NCBI RefSeq assembly: GCF_003479425.1
Contig: NZ_QUHC01000001.1
Span: forward strand, 558,001 to 622,000
From: Odoribacter sp. AF15-53
GTDB lineage: Bacteria; Bacteroidota; Bacteroidia; Bacteroidales; Marinifilaceae
Length of the DNA: 64,000 nt
Direction: 5' to 3'
In this document: positions 46,327 to 54,319 of the stretch, piece after piece
How the letters are laid out: each line of letters starts with the position of its first letter
Position numbering within the stretch: position 1 is the first letter of the stretch
Notes under the pieces: generated by a model
Databases searched by the model: none
What the model was told of the DNA's origin: nothing
Seen by the model: only the letters and a program-made list of their open reading frames with translations
Made by a program: the position numbers and the translations under genes

Positions 46327-47103
46327 ATGAAAGTATATGGATTGATTGTCATGGTTCTTTTGATGGGAGCGTGTTTTTGGAGCAAGGCTCCGAAGGAGTG
46401 TATCTACCCGGCGGGCGATTTGTTTTTCAGCAAGGATCGGACGGGATGGAAGGATGTGTTCGTGGGGAAGGAGTATAACGATACCTTGTTAGTATATAAT
46501 CCCACGAGTGAGGGGATTCGTCTGGAGGGATTCAACAATTTCCCGGAAATCACTTGCCGGAAGATCGGGCATACCGTGGAGGATTGGAACTTGGGCGGGT
46601 ACGTCGTGGAAGCGGGGACGTGCGATACGTTGATCATGACTTTTTGCGTGAAGAATGAGAACATACTGGGGAATTATTATAACGTGATGCGTTTTATCGT
46701 GGGCGGGGAGGTGAACTACAATTACGGGTTTATGGTCGACGTGAACGTGCGGGAGGATTTTGACGATTGGAGCGAGGAGGAAAAGAAACAGGCTCCCCGG
46801 TGGACGATGGACACGACGGAGTTTGATTTCGGGACTCTTGAGGAAGGGGAGGAAGCCGCTACCGTTTTTAAAGTTAAAAACACGGGAGGCCGCAACCTGA
46901 TCGTCCGCAAGATCGAAACCACCTGTGGCTGCACGGCCGTGTTACCCAGCCAACGCGTTATCCTTCCCGGCAAAGAGATCGAACTGCATGTTATCTTTCA
47001 TTCCGCCGGGCGAAAGGGTAAACAACGCAAACTTATCACCGTCTATTGCAACGACCCCCACCAGCCAACGATCCAGTTGGTTGTGAAGGGAACGGTGGAA
47101 TGA
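46327..47103 (+). CDS. DUF1573 lipoprotein
   Basis: 258 residues. The signal peptide ends in the lipobox LLMGAC. The C-terminal half is a DUF1573 immunoglobulin-like domain: FDFGTLEEGEEAATVFKVKNTGGRNLIVRKIETTCGCTA, PGKEIELHVIF, and a final QPTIQLVVKGTVE. The N-terminal half (about 30-145) looks like a second, more divergent beta-sandwich of the same type. Function is unknown. It is monocistronic and its stop lies 2 bp from the stop of the convergent rluD-type gene. Confidence 0.85.
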   Translation: MKVYGLIVMVLLMGACFWSKAPKECIYPAGDLFFSKDRTGWKDVFVGKEYNDTLLVYNPTSEGIRLEGFNNFPEITCRKIGHTVEDWNLGGYVVEAGTCDTLIMTFCVKNENILGNYYNVMRFIVGGEVNYNYGFMVDVNVREDFDDWSEEEKKQAPRWTMDTTEFDFGTLEEGEEAATVFKVKNTGGRNLIVRKIETTCGCTAVLPSQRVILPGKEIELHVIFHSAGRKGKQRKLITVYCNDPHQPTIQLVVKGTVE

Positions 47104-47105
47104 CT

Positions 47106-48173
47106 TTATTCCTCCACTTCCCGGTTCGCCACGTACCCTCGCCATTTCTCGATAAGGCATTGCATGTCTCGTGGTATTTCGGAGTCGAAGTCGACCCATT
47201 CCCCGGTACCCGGGTGTTCGAAACCTAGGGTCTTGGCGTGTAGCGCCTGACGGGGACAGATGGCGAAGCAATTCTGCACGAATTGCTTGTATTTCGTGAA
47301 GGTGGTTCCTTTCAGGATCTCGTTGCCGCCGTATTCGGGGTCGTTGAATAACGGGTGCTTGATTGATTTGAAATGTGCCCGGATTTGGTGGGTGCGTCCG
47401 GTTTCTAGCACGCATTCCACGACGTTGACATACCCGAGGCGTTCCAGCACGTGGTAGTGGGTGACCGCGTGTTTCCCGTAATCGCAGCCTTCCGGGAATA
47501 CTCCCATGATCTTCCGGTTGGCGATGCTTCTCCCGATGTTGCCTATGATCGTGCCGTTGTCGTCTTCCATGTTTCCCCAGCACACGGCAACGTATTTTCG
47601 GCTGGAAGTCTTGTGGAAGAACTGGGCGGCCAGTTTGGTTTTGGCCTCTTCGGTCTTGGCGATAACAAGCAGGCCGGAGGTATCTTTATCTATCCGGTGA
47701 ACCAGTCCCGGGCGGGGATCGTTCTCCTTGAAGAGCGGGTTGCCTTTCAGGTGCCATGCCAGGGCGTTGACTAGGGTTCCCGTGTAGTGCCCGTAGGAGG
47801 GGTGTACCACCATGCCCGGTTCCTTGTTGATCACCAGCAGATAGTCGTCCTCGTACACGATATTGAGCGGGATATCTTCGGGGATGACCCGTATCTCCCG
47901 TTTGGGATGGGGGAGCATCAACGTGACGATGTCTTTCGGTTTCACCCGGTAATTTGATTTCACGGGTTTATCGTTCACCTGCACGCATTGGGCCTCGGCG
48001 GCTTCCTGTATCTTGGTGCGCGAAACGTTGGGCAGCCGGTCGACCAGGAAACGGTCTATACGCAATAAATTCTGACCGGGGTCAACTTCCAAACGGAAAT
48101 GCTCGTACATTTCCTGTTCTTGTTCCGGTTCCTCCTCGTTGAGTTCTTCTAAATCTTCTATTTCTTCTATCAT
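47106..48173 (-). CDS. RluA-family 23S rRNA/tRNA pseudouridine synthase (RluD-like)
   Basis: 355 residues. A very acidic N-terminal tail (first 20 residues) precedes an S4 RNA-binding domain (RIDRFLVDRLPNVSRTKIQEAAE) and the RluA catalytic domain with HRIDKDTSGLLVIAK near 158, whose Asp is the nucleophile, and ETGRTHQIRAH near 258. The presence of S4 and overall length fit RluD, which modifies helix 69 of 23S rRNA; RluC-like specificity cannot be excluded. The start overlaps the end of the PASTA gene by 4 bp (ATGA), indicating translational coupling. Confidence 0.92.
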   Translation of the reverse strand: MIEEIEDLEELNEEEPEQEQEMYEHFRLEVDPGQNLLRIDRFLVDRLPNVSRTKIQEAAEAQCVQVNDKPVKSNYRVKPKDIVTLMLPHPKREIRVIPEDIPLNIVYEDDYLLVINKEPGMVVHPSYGHYTGTLVNALAWHLKGNPLFKENDPRPGLVHRIDKDTSGLLVIAKTEEAKTKLAAQFFHKTSSRKYVAVCWGNMEDDNGTIIGNIGRSIANRKIMGVFPEGCDYGKHAVTHYHVLERLGYVNVVECVLETGRTHQIRAHFKSIKHPLFNDPEYGGNEILKGTTFTKYKQFVQNCFAICPRQALHAKTLGFEHPGTGEWVDFDSEIPRDMQCLIEKWRGYVANREVEE

Positions 48174-48994
48174 GGTTGTTGCTCCTCGATGGACAGGGAG
48201 TCCAGCGCCATTATTTTTTCTTTATCTATCGTGAGGTAGAGCGTGATATCGCCCCCCATTTTCATCGTGATATTCTCCTCGTGCGCGGGTTCCTGCTGGT
48301 AGATGATGGCAGATAACTGCTCGGCGTCGGTTTTGATCGTTTCGTCGGGAATGATCTCCCCGAAATTGAGGAATGACTGCAACAAGATGGTTTTCGCCTC
48401 TTGCAGCGTCTTGCCCAGCAACAAGGGGATCGCCACCTGGTCGTTGGACGTGTTGCCGTTTCCGAGGACGATATCCACGGTTTCTCCTTTCTGGATGATG
48501 CTGTTGGGTTCGAGCGTCTGGCCCTCGTGTTTGAAGTCAAGCACCAGATTCCTGAAATTGGAGGGGACGTATTCGATTCTTCCCACGTTAAGGCCCAGGG
48601 ACCTCAGGCGTTGCAACGACTGCCGGAAGGGCATGTTGCGGAGATTCGGGAATATGATCTTTTCCGGGGCGTTAGCGTTTATCGTCAACTGAATGGCCCG
48701 GTTATTCTTCACGCGGGAGTTGGGCGACGGGAATTGTTCCACGATCGTGCCCGGTTTGGCGTTATTGTCGTAGATAGAATCGACGATAACGATCTGTAAA
48801 TTCTTATCCTTGGCGAAGGGTTCAGCCTCGTTGGGAGTAAGTCCCCGGAGTTCCGGGACGGCGATATAATAACCGTGATTCGTGTATTTGTCCAGTCGTT
48901 GTAGTACGATGTATCCGATCACGAACAGTATGATGCAAGCGACCACGATGTTGATCAGTAACACGAGAATATGTCCTTTTTTAAAGAAACCCAT
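48170..48994 (-). CDS. PASTA-domain membrane protein
   Basis: 274 residues from the ATG at 48994; a longer frame to 49051 overlaps the promoter and is rejected. One membrane helix lies at about 10-30 (VLLINIVVACIILFVIGYIVL), followed by three PASTA domains (about 45-110, 115-185, 190-260) outside the cytoplasm. PASTA domains bind peptidoglycan or muropeptides, and here there is no kinase or PBP domain attached. The protein is coupled to the rluD-like gene by a 4-bp overlap, a pairing often seen in Bacteroidota. The role is unknown; perhaps cell-wall sensing or anchoring. Confidence 0.85.
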   Translation of the reverse strand: MGFFKKGHILVLLINIVVACIILFVIGYIVLQRLDKYTNHGYYIAVPELRGLTPNEAEPFAKDKNLQIVIVDSIYDNNAKPGTIVEQFPSPNSRVKNNRAIQLTINANAPEKIIFPNLRNMPFRQSLQRLRSLGLNVGRIEYVPSNFRNLVLDFKHEGQTLEPNSIIQKGETVDIVLGNGNTSNDQVAIPLLLGKTLQEAKTILLQSFLNFGEIIPDETIKTDAEQLSAIIYQQEPAHEENITMKMGGDITLYLTIDKEKIMALDSLSIEEQQP

Positions 48995-49028
48995 AGAGTC
49001 AATATAGTTTGTTATATTTATAGAAATG

Positions 49029-49036
49029 CAAAAATA
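49029..49036 (-). promoter_or_regulatory. -7 box (TATTTTTG) of the PASTA-rluD operon
   Basis: Minus-strand match to TAnnTTTG, giving a start site near 49022. This lies after the upstream ATG at 49051 and so supports the ATG at 48994. Confidence 0.65.
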
Positions 49037-49069
49037 GCAGAGATTTTTCAATTATCACTACTATTTTAC

Positions 49070-49077
49070 TATTTTTG
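49070..49077 (+). promoter_or_regulatory. -7 box (TATTTTTG) of the LysM/PBP1 gene
   Basis: Plus-strand match to TAnnTTTG, 24 bp before the ATG at 49102. Together with 49029-49036 it makes a compact divergent promoter pair. Confidence 0.65.
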
Positions 49078-49101
49078 CTCATGAAATAAGAAGTAATAAA
49101 G

Positions 49102-50889
49102 ATGATAAGATTTGTTTTAGTATTCCTTTTACTGGGGTTGGCGGGATATGTCAAGGCCCAAGAAATCAAAATAGAAAAGTCGGGAGAAAAAATCGTGCTT
49201 GAAGGAAAGTCCTATTACTTGCACTCGGTGAAGGCGAAAGAGACGCTTTTCTCTATTTGCAAGGCTTACGGCGTGAGCGTTGACGAGGTGAAGGCGTTGA
49301 ACGACAAGAAGGATAACGCGTTGTCGATCGGTGACGTGCTGCGGATTCCCGTGGTGGAGCCTTTCAAGACGGTGGATGATAAGTTCTATTACCACCGGAT
49401 GCAGCCGAAGGAGACCTTGTACTCGCTCTCCCGGAAGTTCAAGATCAAGATGAAACGGATCCTGAAAGATAACCCGGAGTATGACGTGAGTCGCCCGATC
49501 GCCCAGGGGGCCGTGGTGAAACTGGCGTTGAAGCAGATCGACCGGGACGTGCTGGAGGCGGAACTGCGCTGGATCGAGCGTCAGGCGAGGGAAGCGCGAC
49601 AGGTGAAGCAGGAGGAGATGCAGAAACACGAGGAGAATCACCAACAGGCTTTTCCCCCGGCTAGGGATTCGCTGGAGGGACTGGTGCGACAAACCGTGGG
49701 CGATACCGTGATCCTGATTCCCGACGTGGCGCACGAGGCGGGACACGTGAAGGTGGCTCTCCTGTTGCCTTTGTGCGTGAAGGATAACAAGTTGCCGTCG
49801 TCTATGGAAGAGATCCCGGTGGACACGCTGGGCGTGAACGTTCGGGACGAGCGTTGGCGTCTGAATGCCCGTTCGGAGCCTTTCGTGCAATTTTATCAAG
49901 GGGTGTTGATGGCCGTGGATAGCCTGAAACGTCTCGGTTACACGATTGACTTGCACGTTTACGACACAGAGCGGGATGTTAGCCAGGTGCAGCGGTTAGC
50001 GGGCGAGTTGAACCTGTTGAATCCGGATTTGATCATCGGACCCGTGTACGCCAATATCTATAAAACTATTGCCGAGCAACTGGGGAACAGGGGGATTCCC
50101 ATGATATACCCGCTTTCTTCAAGAGGCGGGGATATCGCCCGTTACCCGAATTTCGTGCAGATGAATATATCTACCGCTTCGCTGGTGGAGGAGATGGCGA
50201 GTTGGATCGTGGCAAACAGCGCACAGGCTCACCTGATAAATATTATCCCGGATGGCGGGGGGAGCGGGGGTGAAGAGGGACGCTTGTCGGGACTGGTGCG
50301 TGCTCGTTTGCAGGAGAACGGGAGCAACACGATGACCGATTTGCGCTGGCATACTCATATGCACTTGGACTCCCTGCGAAAGCGGATGAGGCCGGACGTG
50401 GAGAATATTATCCTGTTCTCGACGGTCAACGAGGCCGCGGCAAGCCGGACGTTGCCCGTGTTGTCGGCCCTGGCGGATCACTACCGTATCACGGTGATCG
50501 GTTTCCCCGATTGGTTGAAATTTACCTCTATTGATGACGAGGTCTTCTATAAATTGAACGTGAAGATGATGACCAACAGTTACGTGGATTACCAGGGAGA
50601 GAGCGCGAAGGCGTTTTCAGCTCGACACCGGGAGTATTTCCACGCGGAACCGGGAAACCCGGCTAACCGGGCGTTTGACATGAGCATGTTTTTCATCCCG
50701 CTGGTGAATGCCGAACGGGCGAACACGATGAACGTTTTGCGGGAGAAAGATGAGAGCGGATTGTTCACTCGCTTCCGTTTCCGCCCCGTGAGTGGTTTCG
50801 GCGGGTTGGAGAACCGGGGATTATACCTTATTAATTATAATAGGGGATTCGAGATCATCGTCACCCCGGTGAGGGAGTTCAAAAGATAA
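49102..50889 (+). CDS. LysM and periplasmic-binding (PBP1/LpoA-like) protein
   Basis: 595 residues with signal peptide (IRFVLVFLLLGLAGYVKAQ). Two LysM domains follow (about 38-90, YLHSVKAKETLFSICKAYGVS; and 98-150, YYHRMQPKETLYSLSRKFKI), then a charged linker and a C-terminal type 1 periplasmic-binding-like domain (about 210-590) with FYQGVLMAVDSLKRLGY and LIIGPVYANIYKTIAEQL. The layout recalls lipoproteins that tie peptidoglycan to synthase control, but no lipobox is present. It is divergent from the PASTA gene, another probable wall-binding protein, across only 107 bp. Confidence 0.87.
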   Translation: MIRFVLVFLLLGLAGYVKAQEIKIEKSGEKIVLEGKSYYLHSVKAKETLFSICKAYGVSVDEVKALNDKKDNALSIGDVLRIPVVEPFKTVDDKFYYHRMQPKETLYSLSRKFKIKMKRILKDNPEYDVSRPIAQGAVVKLALKQIDRDVLEAELRWIERQAREARQVKQEEMQKHEENHQQAFPPARDSLEGLVRQTVGDTVILIPDVAHEAGHVKVALLLPLCVKDNKLPSSMEEIPVDTLGVNVRDERWRLNARSEPFVQFYQGVLMAVDSLKRLGYTIDLHVYDTERDVSQVQRLAGELNLLNPDLIIGPVYANIYKTIAEQLGNRGIPMIYPLSSRGGDIARYPNFVQMNISTASLVEEMASWIVANSAQAHLINIIPDGGGSGGEEGRLSGLVRARLQENGSNTMTDLRWHTHMHLDSLRKRMRPDVENIILFSTVNEAAASRTLPVLSALADHYRITVIGFPDWLKFTSIDDEVFYKLNVKMMTNSYVDYQGESAKAFSARHREYFHAEPGNPANRAFDMSMFFIPLVNAERANTMNVLREKDESGLFTRFRFRPVSGFGGLENRGLYLINYNRGFEIIVTPVREFKR

Positions 50890-50928
50890 AAGTTCAAAAC
50901 TAAAAGATAAAAGTTCAAAAAAGCACTG

Positions 50929-50998
50929 GCTAGTGCGCGGTAAATAACTTGTAACTCGCCGAAGGCAAATGTAACCTGTAACTCGCCGAAGGCGATTA
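50929..50998 (+). repeat. Family C element, copy C4
   Basis: GGCTAGTGCGCGGTAAATAAC, TTGTAACTCGCCGAAGGC, AATGTAACCTGTAACTCGC, CGAAGGCGATT. The GCCGAAGGC hairpin occurs twice. It lies between the LysM gene and relA. Confidence 0.85.
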
Positions 50999-51010
50999 AA
51001 TGAACCTGTT

Positions 51011-53194
51011 ATGACTGAATTAACGACACACACGATTATTCAACAAAGATATAGAGCGTTATTAAAATCCTGTAAGAATCTGGTCTCGGCCGAGGATATC
51101 CGGCTCGTGCGCAAGGCGTTCGACACGGCGATGAGTAGCGAGGTGAACCCGCAAGCGGTGACCGAGGCGGATATCCTTCGCCTGTTGGATACCGGGCTGA
51201 TTATCACGTCCGAGATCGGGTTGGGGCGAACCTCGATCATCTGCCTGATGCTTCACCGGGCTACCGAGTCGGGGGCGTTGACGGTGGAGCAGGTGAGAGC
51301 GCGGTTTGGTGACAAGGTTGCACAAATTTTATCCGGATTGCGGGATATCAGTCGCATTTACGCCACGCACCGGGTGGTGGATTCCGATAACTTCCGGAAG
51401 TTGTTGCTGAGTTTCGCCGAGGACGTGCGGGTGCAGTTGATTTTCCTCGCCGAGAAGTTGTATGACTTGCGGCATGCCGAGAATTTACCCCCGGAGCAGC
51501 AACGGGAGTTGTCGCGTGAAACGAGCTACATATATATACCGTTCGCTCATCGTCTGGGGTTGTACAACATCAAGTCGGAAATGGAGGATCGTGCCTTGCG
51601 TTACGGGGAACCGGAAGTATACCGGGAGATATCCCTCAAGCTGGAAGGTTCACGGGAGGCTCGGGAGAAATACATCAACGAGTTTATCGCCCCGATCGTG
51701 GAGGAGTTCACGAACCGGGGGATCAAATTCAAGGTGAAGTGGCGGACGAAGACGATCGCCTCGATCCTGAACAAGATGCGTAAGAAGCAGGTGGAGTTCG
51801 AGGAGATATACGACATCTTCGCCGTTCGTTTCATCCTCGACAGTACCGGGCCGGAGGAGAAGGCCGATTGCTGGCGGGCTTACTCGATCGTGGCCGACAA
51901 GTACACGCCCAACCCACAACGCCTGCGGGACTGGATTTCCGTGCCCAAGTCGAACGGGTACGAGTCGTTGCAGACCACCGTGCTCGGCCCGAATAACCGC
52001 TGGGTGGAGGTGCAGATTCGCACGGAGCGCATGGACGAGATCGCGGAGAAAGGGTTCGCCGCCCACTGGAAGTACAAGGGGGGAACGGCCGACAAGGCGA
52101 TCGAGGAGTGGCTGACGGAGTTGCGGGAGATACTGGAAAGCTCGGAGGTGGGCGCCGTGGACATGCTCGACGATATCAAGATTAACTTGCAAGACAAGGA
52201 GGTGCACGTGTTTACCCCGGCGGGGGATTTGAAGACTTTGCCCGCAGGAGCGACGTTGCTTGACTTCGCCTATGCCATTCACACGGCGGTGGGTTCCCGT
52301 TGCGTGGGAGGAAAGGTCAACCAGCGGAACGAAACGTTGCGTTACGTGTTGAAGAACGGTGATCAGGTGTCAATCCTGACCTCGAACAACCAGCAGCCGA
52401 ACGCTGACTGGTTGAATATCGCCACCACGTCGAAAGCGCGCAACAAGATCCGGCAATTCCTGACGGAAGATTCCAGGGCGCAGGCCACGCTCGGCAAGGA
52501 GATGCTGGCCCGCCGCTTCAAGAACTGGAAACTGGAGTTGACGGACGAGACGATTCATCGCCTGCAACAACATTATAAATATAAGTTCGCCATTGATCTT
52601 TACCAGGCGATAGCCGAGGAGGAGATCGACATGGCGGAAATCAAGGAGTTTATCACCCGCCCGAAGGAGGAGGAGCGTGCCGTTGTACTCCCGAAAGAGG
52701 AGGTACGGGTGACCCCTTCCCGCCCGATCAGCGAGGACGTGTTACTGATCGACCGGAACGTGGATAACGTGGTGTACAAGTTTTCACGTTGCTGTAATCC
52801 CGTGTTCGGGGATGATATCATCGGTTTCGTTTCTATTGGCGAGGGGATCAAGATTCACCGGACGCAGTGCAAGAACGTGATTGACCTGCAACGCCGTTAT
52901 CCTTACCGTATCGTGCAGGCGGCGTGGACGAACGGCGGGACTACGTCCTACCAGACCGTGTTGAGTATCGTCGGACGCGAGGATGCCGGGATGGTGACGA
53001 AGATTACCGAGGTGATCGCTAAAGACCCGAAGATCACCTTGCGAGGGTTGTCGATCAACTCGAGCGAGGGGGTATTTGACGGGCAGATCACCGTGCTGGT
53101 GAGCGACACGGAACACTTGTCACAATTGATCTCCCGGTTGAAGCATATACAAGGGGTGATGCGGGTGTATCGCCAAGATTCGGTGAAGGAGTGA
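51011..53194 (+). CDS. relA: RelA-type (p)ppGpp synthetase with degenerate hydrolase domain
   Basis: 727 residues with the Rel/SpoT domain order: pseudo-HD (1-180), synthetase (about 190-345), TGS (about 397-460), zinc/conserved-Cys region (CCNPVFGDD near 593) and ACT (about 650-727). In the HD region the metal motif HDxxED reads HRATES (residues 82-87), the earlier His is absent (TGLIITSEIG), and LADRLHN reads LAEKLYD. Hydrolysis of ppGpp is therefore unlikely. The synthetase keeps YDIFAVRFI, SVPKSNGYESLQTTV and EVQIRTERMDEIAEKGFAAHWKYK. The charge motif is RLRD, nearer to the RxKD form of bifunctional enzymes than the ExDD of RelA. A separate SpoT elsewhere in the genome is expected. Confidence 0.93.
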   Translation: MTELTTHTIIQQRYRALLKSCKNLVSAEDIRLVRKAFDTAMSSEVNPQAVTEADILRLLDTGLIITSEIGLGRTSIICLMLHRATESGALTVEQVRARFGDKVAQILSGLRDISRIYATHRVVDSDNFRKLLLSFAEDVRVQLIFLAEKLYDLRHAENLPPEQQRELSRETSYIYIPFAHRLGLYNIKSEMEDRALRYGEPEVYREISLKLEGSREAREKYINEFIAPIVEEFTNRGIKFKVKWRTKTIASILNKMRKKQVEFEEIYDIFAVRFILDSTGPEEKADCWRAYSIVADKYTPNPQRLRDWISVPKSNGYESLQTTVLGPNNRWVEVQIRTERMDEIAEKGFAAHWKYKGGTADKAIEEWLTELREILESSEVGAVDMLDDIKINLQDKEVHVFTPAGDLKTLPAGATLLDFAYAIHTAVGSRCVGGKVNQRNETLRYVLKNGDQVSILTSNNQQPNADWLNIATTSKARNKIRQFLTEDSRAQATLGKEMLARRFKNWKLELTDETIHRLQQHYKYKFAIDLYQAIAEEEIDMAEIKEFITRPKEEERAVVLPKEEVRVTPSRPISEDVLLIDRNVDNVVYKFSRCCNPVFGDDIIGFVSIGEGIKIHRTQCKNVIDLQRRYPYRIVQAAWTNGGTTSYQTVLSIVGREDAGMVTKITEVIAKDPKITLRGLSINSSEGVFDGQITVLVSDTEHLSQLISRLKHIQGVMRVYRQDSVKE

Positions 53195-53197
53195 GAG

Positions 53198-53248
53198 TCG
53201 CCTTCAGCGAGTTACAGATTAACGGCCCGCGCTAGCCCGTACTTTTAG
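53198..53248 (-). repeat. Family C element, copy C5
   Basis: On the minus strand: GGGCTAGCGCGGGCCGTTAA, then TCTGTAACTCGCTGAAGGCGA. This matches C4 with one unit only. It starts four bases after the relA stop. Confidence 0.75.
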
Positions 53249-53386
53249 AGTTGGGATCGTATTCCAGCTCTTCCTCTGTTTGTAGAGCAGGTGGCTATCT
53301 ACGAAAGTGTGCGCTGGGTCTGCCGGGATTCTTCGCCGTATTGTTATTTAAAAGAGCATGATTACTTGTATGCTACTTAACGATAT

Positions 53387-53430
53387 GTTCCTGATAAGTT
53401 CCTGATAAGTTCCTAATAAGTTCCAGATAA
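53387..53430. repeat. 11-bp tandem repeat, four copies (GTTCCTGATAA)
   Basis: GTTCCTGATAA, GTTCCTGATAA, GTTCCTAATAA, GTTCCAGATAA, then GTAAGCC. It lies in the 487-bp gap between relA and the ECF sigma gene, about 210 bp upstream of that gene's -7 box. The rest of the gap contains repeat C5 and no convincing gene; a 69-codon frame at 53489 is not supported. Confidence 0.92.
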
Positions 53431-53638
53431 GTAAGCCGGGAGGTACTTGCGAGAATATGGGTAATAATTCTTTTATAATTAATGAGTTATGTTGTTTTTT
53501 TACGATGAGCGTGTTAATTCATTGTCAAGTATTGTATGTAAAAGTAAATATTGTCAGGATGCAGGCTATGTATTACCTCTCTGCGCGTGTGGGTATTTTT
53601 TCATTTTAAATCCAGAACTTGAAGTAGTAAACTTTTCG

Positions 53639-53646
53639 TATATTTG
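53639..53646 (+). promoter_or_regulatory. -7 box (TATATTTG) of the ECF sigma gene
   Basis: Match to TAnnTTTG, with CTTG about 19 bp upstream as -33 region, 35 bp before the ATG at 53682. Confidence 0.65.
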
Positions 53647-53681
53647 TAACTTTCTAGGAGATGGACCAGTACACGTAATAT

Positions 53682-54245
53682 ATGTCGGAACAAGATGAAT
53701 TGAAGTGGTTACAGCAATTAAAGGCAGGTGATGACCGTGCTTTCAAGCTGTTGTTCGAGAGGTATTACGCCTCGCTTTGTGCGTTTGCGACGAGTTTCGT
53801 GAATGACCCGGACGTGGCCGAAGATATCGTGCAGGAAATATTTTTCAAGCTGTACGCTGATAAGCCGACGTTCGAGGTCGTGGTGGCTTTAAAATCGTAT
53901 CTCTACCTGGTGACGAAAAATCAATGCCTGAATTACCTGAAACACGCGCGGATCGAGCAGGAGTACCTGTCGTCGATCGAGGAACGGGAACAGACTACCT
54001 TTTTCTTTAACCAGATCGTGGAGCAGGAGTTGTTGGCCTTGCTGTCGGATGCGATACAGGATTTACCGGAACAGACGGGACTGGTGTTCCAGTTGGTCAT
54101 GGAGGGATTCGACAACGCGGAGATTGCCGAGAAATTAAATCTTTCTATAGATTCGGTGAAGTCTCATAAAAAGCGGGGTAAACAGTTCCTGAAGAGTCGT
54201 TTAGGGGATATCACCGCTATCCTGTTGTTATTATCGAATTGTTAA
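53682..54245 (+). CDS. FecI-like ECF RNA polymerase sigma factor
   Basis: 187 residues. Region 2 spans about 10-90 (DDRAFKLLFERYYASLCAFATSFVNDPDVAEDIVQEIFFKLY) and region 4 about 120-180 (AIQDLPEQTGLVFQLVMEGFDNAEIAEKLNLSIDSVKSHKKRGKQFLK). It is the Bacteroidota RNA polymerase sigma-70 family-1 type that works with FecR anti-sigma factors. It is first in the locus sigma, FecR, SusC, SusD, TlpA and probably drives the downstream genes after a signal passes from SusC through FecR. A hairpin with T run follows immediately. Confidence 0.95.
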   Translation: MSEQDELKWLQQLKAGDDRAFKLLFERYYASLCAFATSFVNDPDVAEDIVQEIFFKLYADKPTFEVVVALKSYLYLVTKNQCLNYLKHARIEQEYLSSIEEREQTTFFFNQIVEQELLALLSDAIQDLPEQTGLVFQLVMEGFDNAEIAEKLNLSIDSVKSHKKRGKQFLKSRLGDITAILLLLSNC

Positions 54246-54254
54246 AATTGAAAG

Positions 54255-54282
54255 AAAGTGTCATTTCCGTGACACTTTTTTT
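54255..54282 (+). terminator. Intrinsic terminator between the sigma and fecR genes
   Basis: AAAGTGTCA, loop TTTCCG, TGACACTTT followed by further T residues, starting 10 bp after the sigma stop. It would separate sigma-factor transcription from that of fecR and susC, or act as a partial terminator. Confidence 0.85.
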
Positions 54283-54319
54283 GCTCTCGGTTGTTTTCGG
54301 GGTATAAAAAGAGATTAAG

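Noticed and set aside
48995..49051. Longer N-terminus of the PASTA protein
   Set aside because: The extension overlaps the predicted promoter (49029-49036), and the start at 48994 gives a normal membrane anchor.
53489..53698. 69-codon plus-strand frame before the sigma gene
   Set aside because: It runs through the sigma gene's promoter and into its start, has unusual Cys/aromatic content, and shows no export or fold signature.
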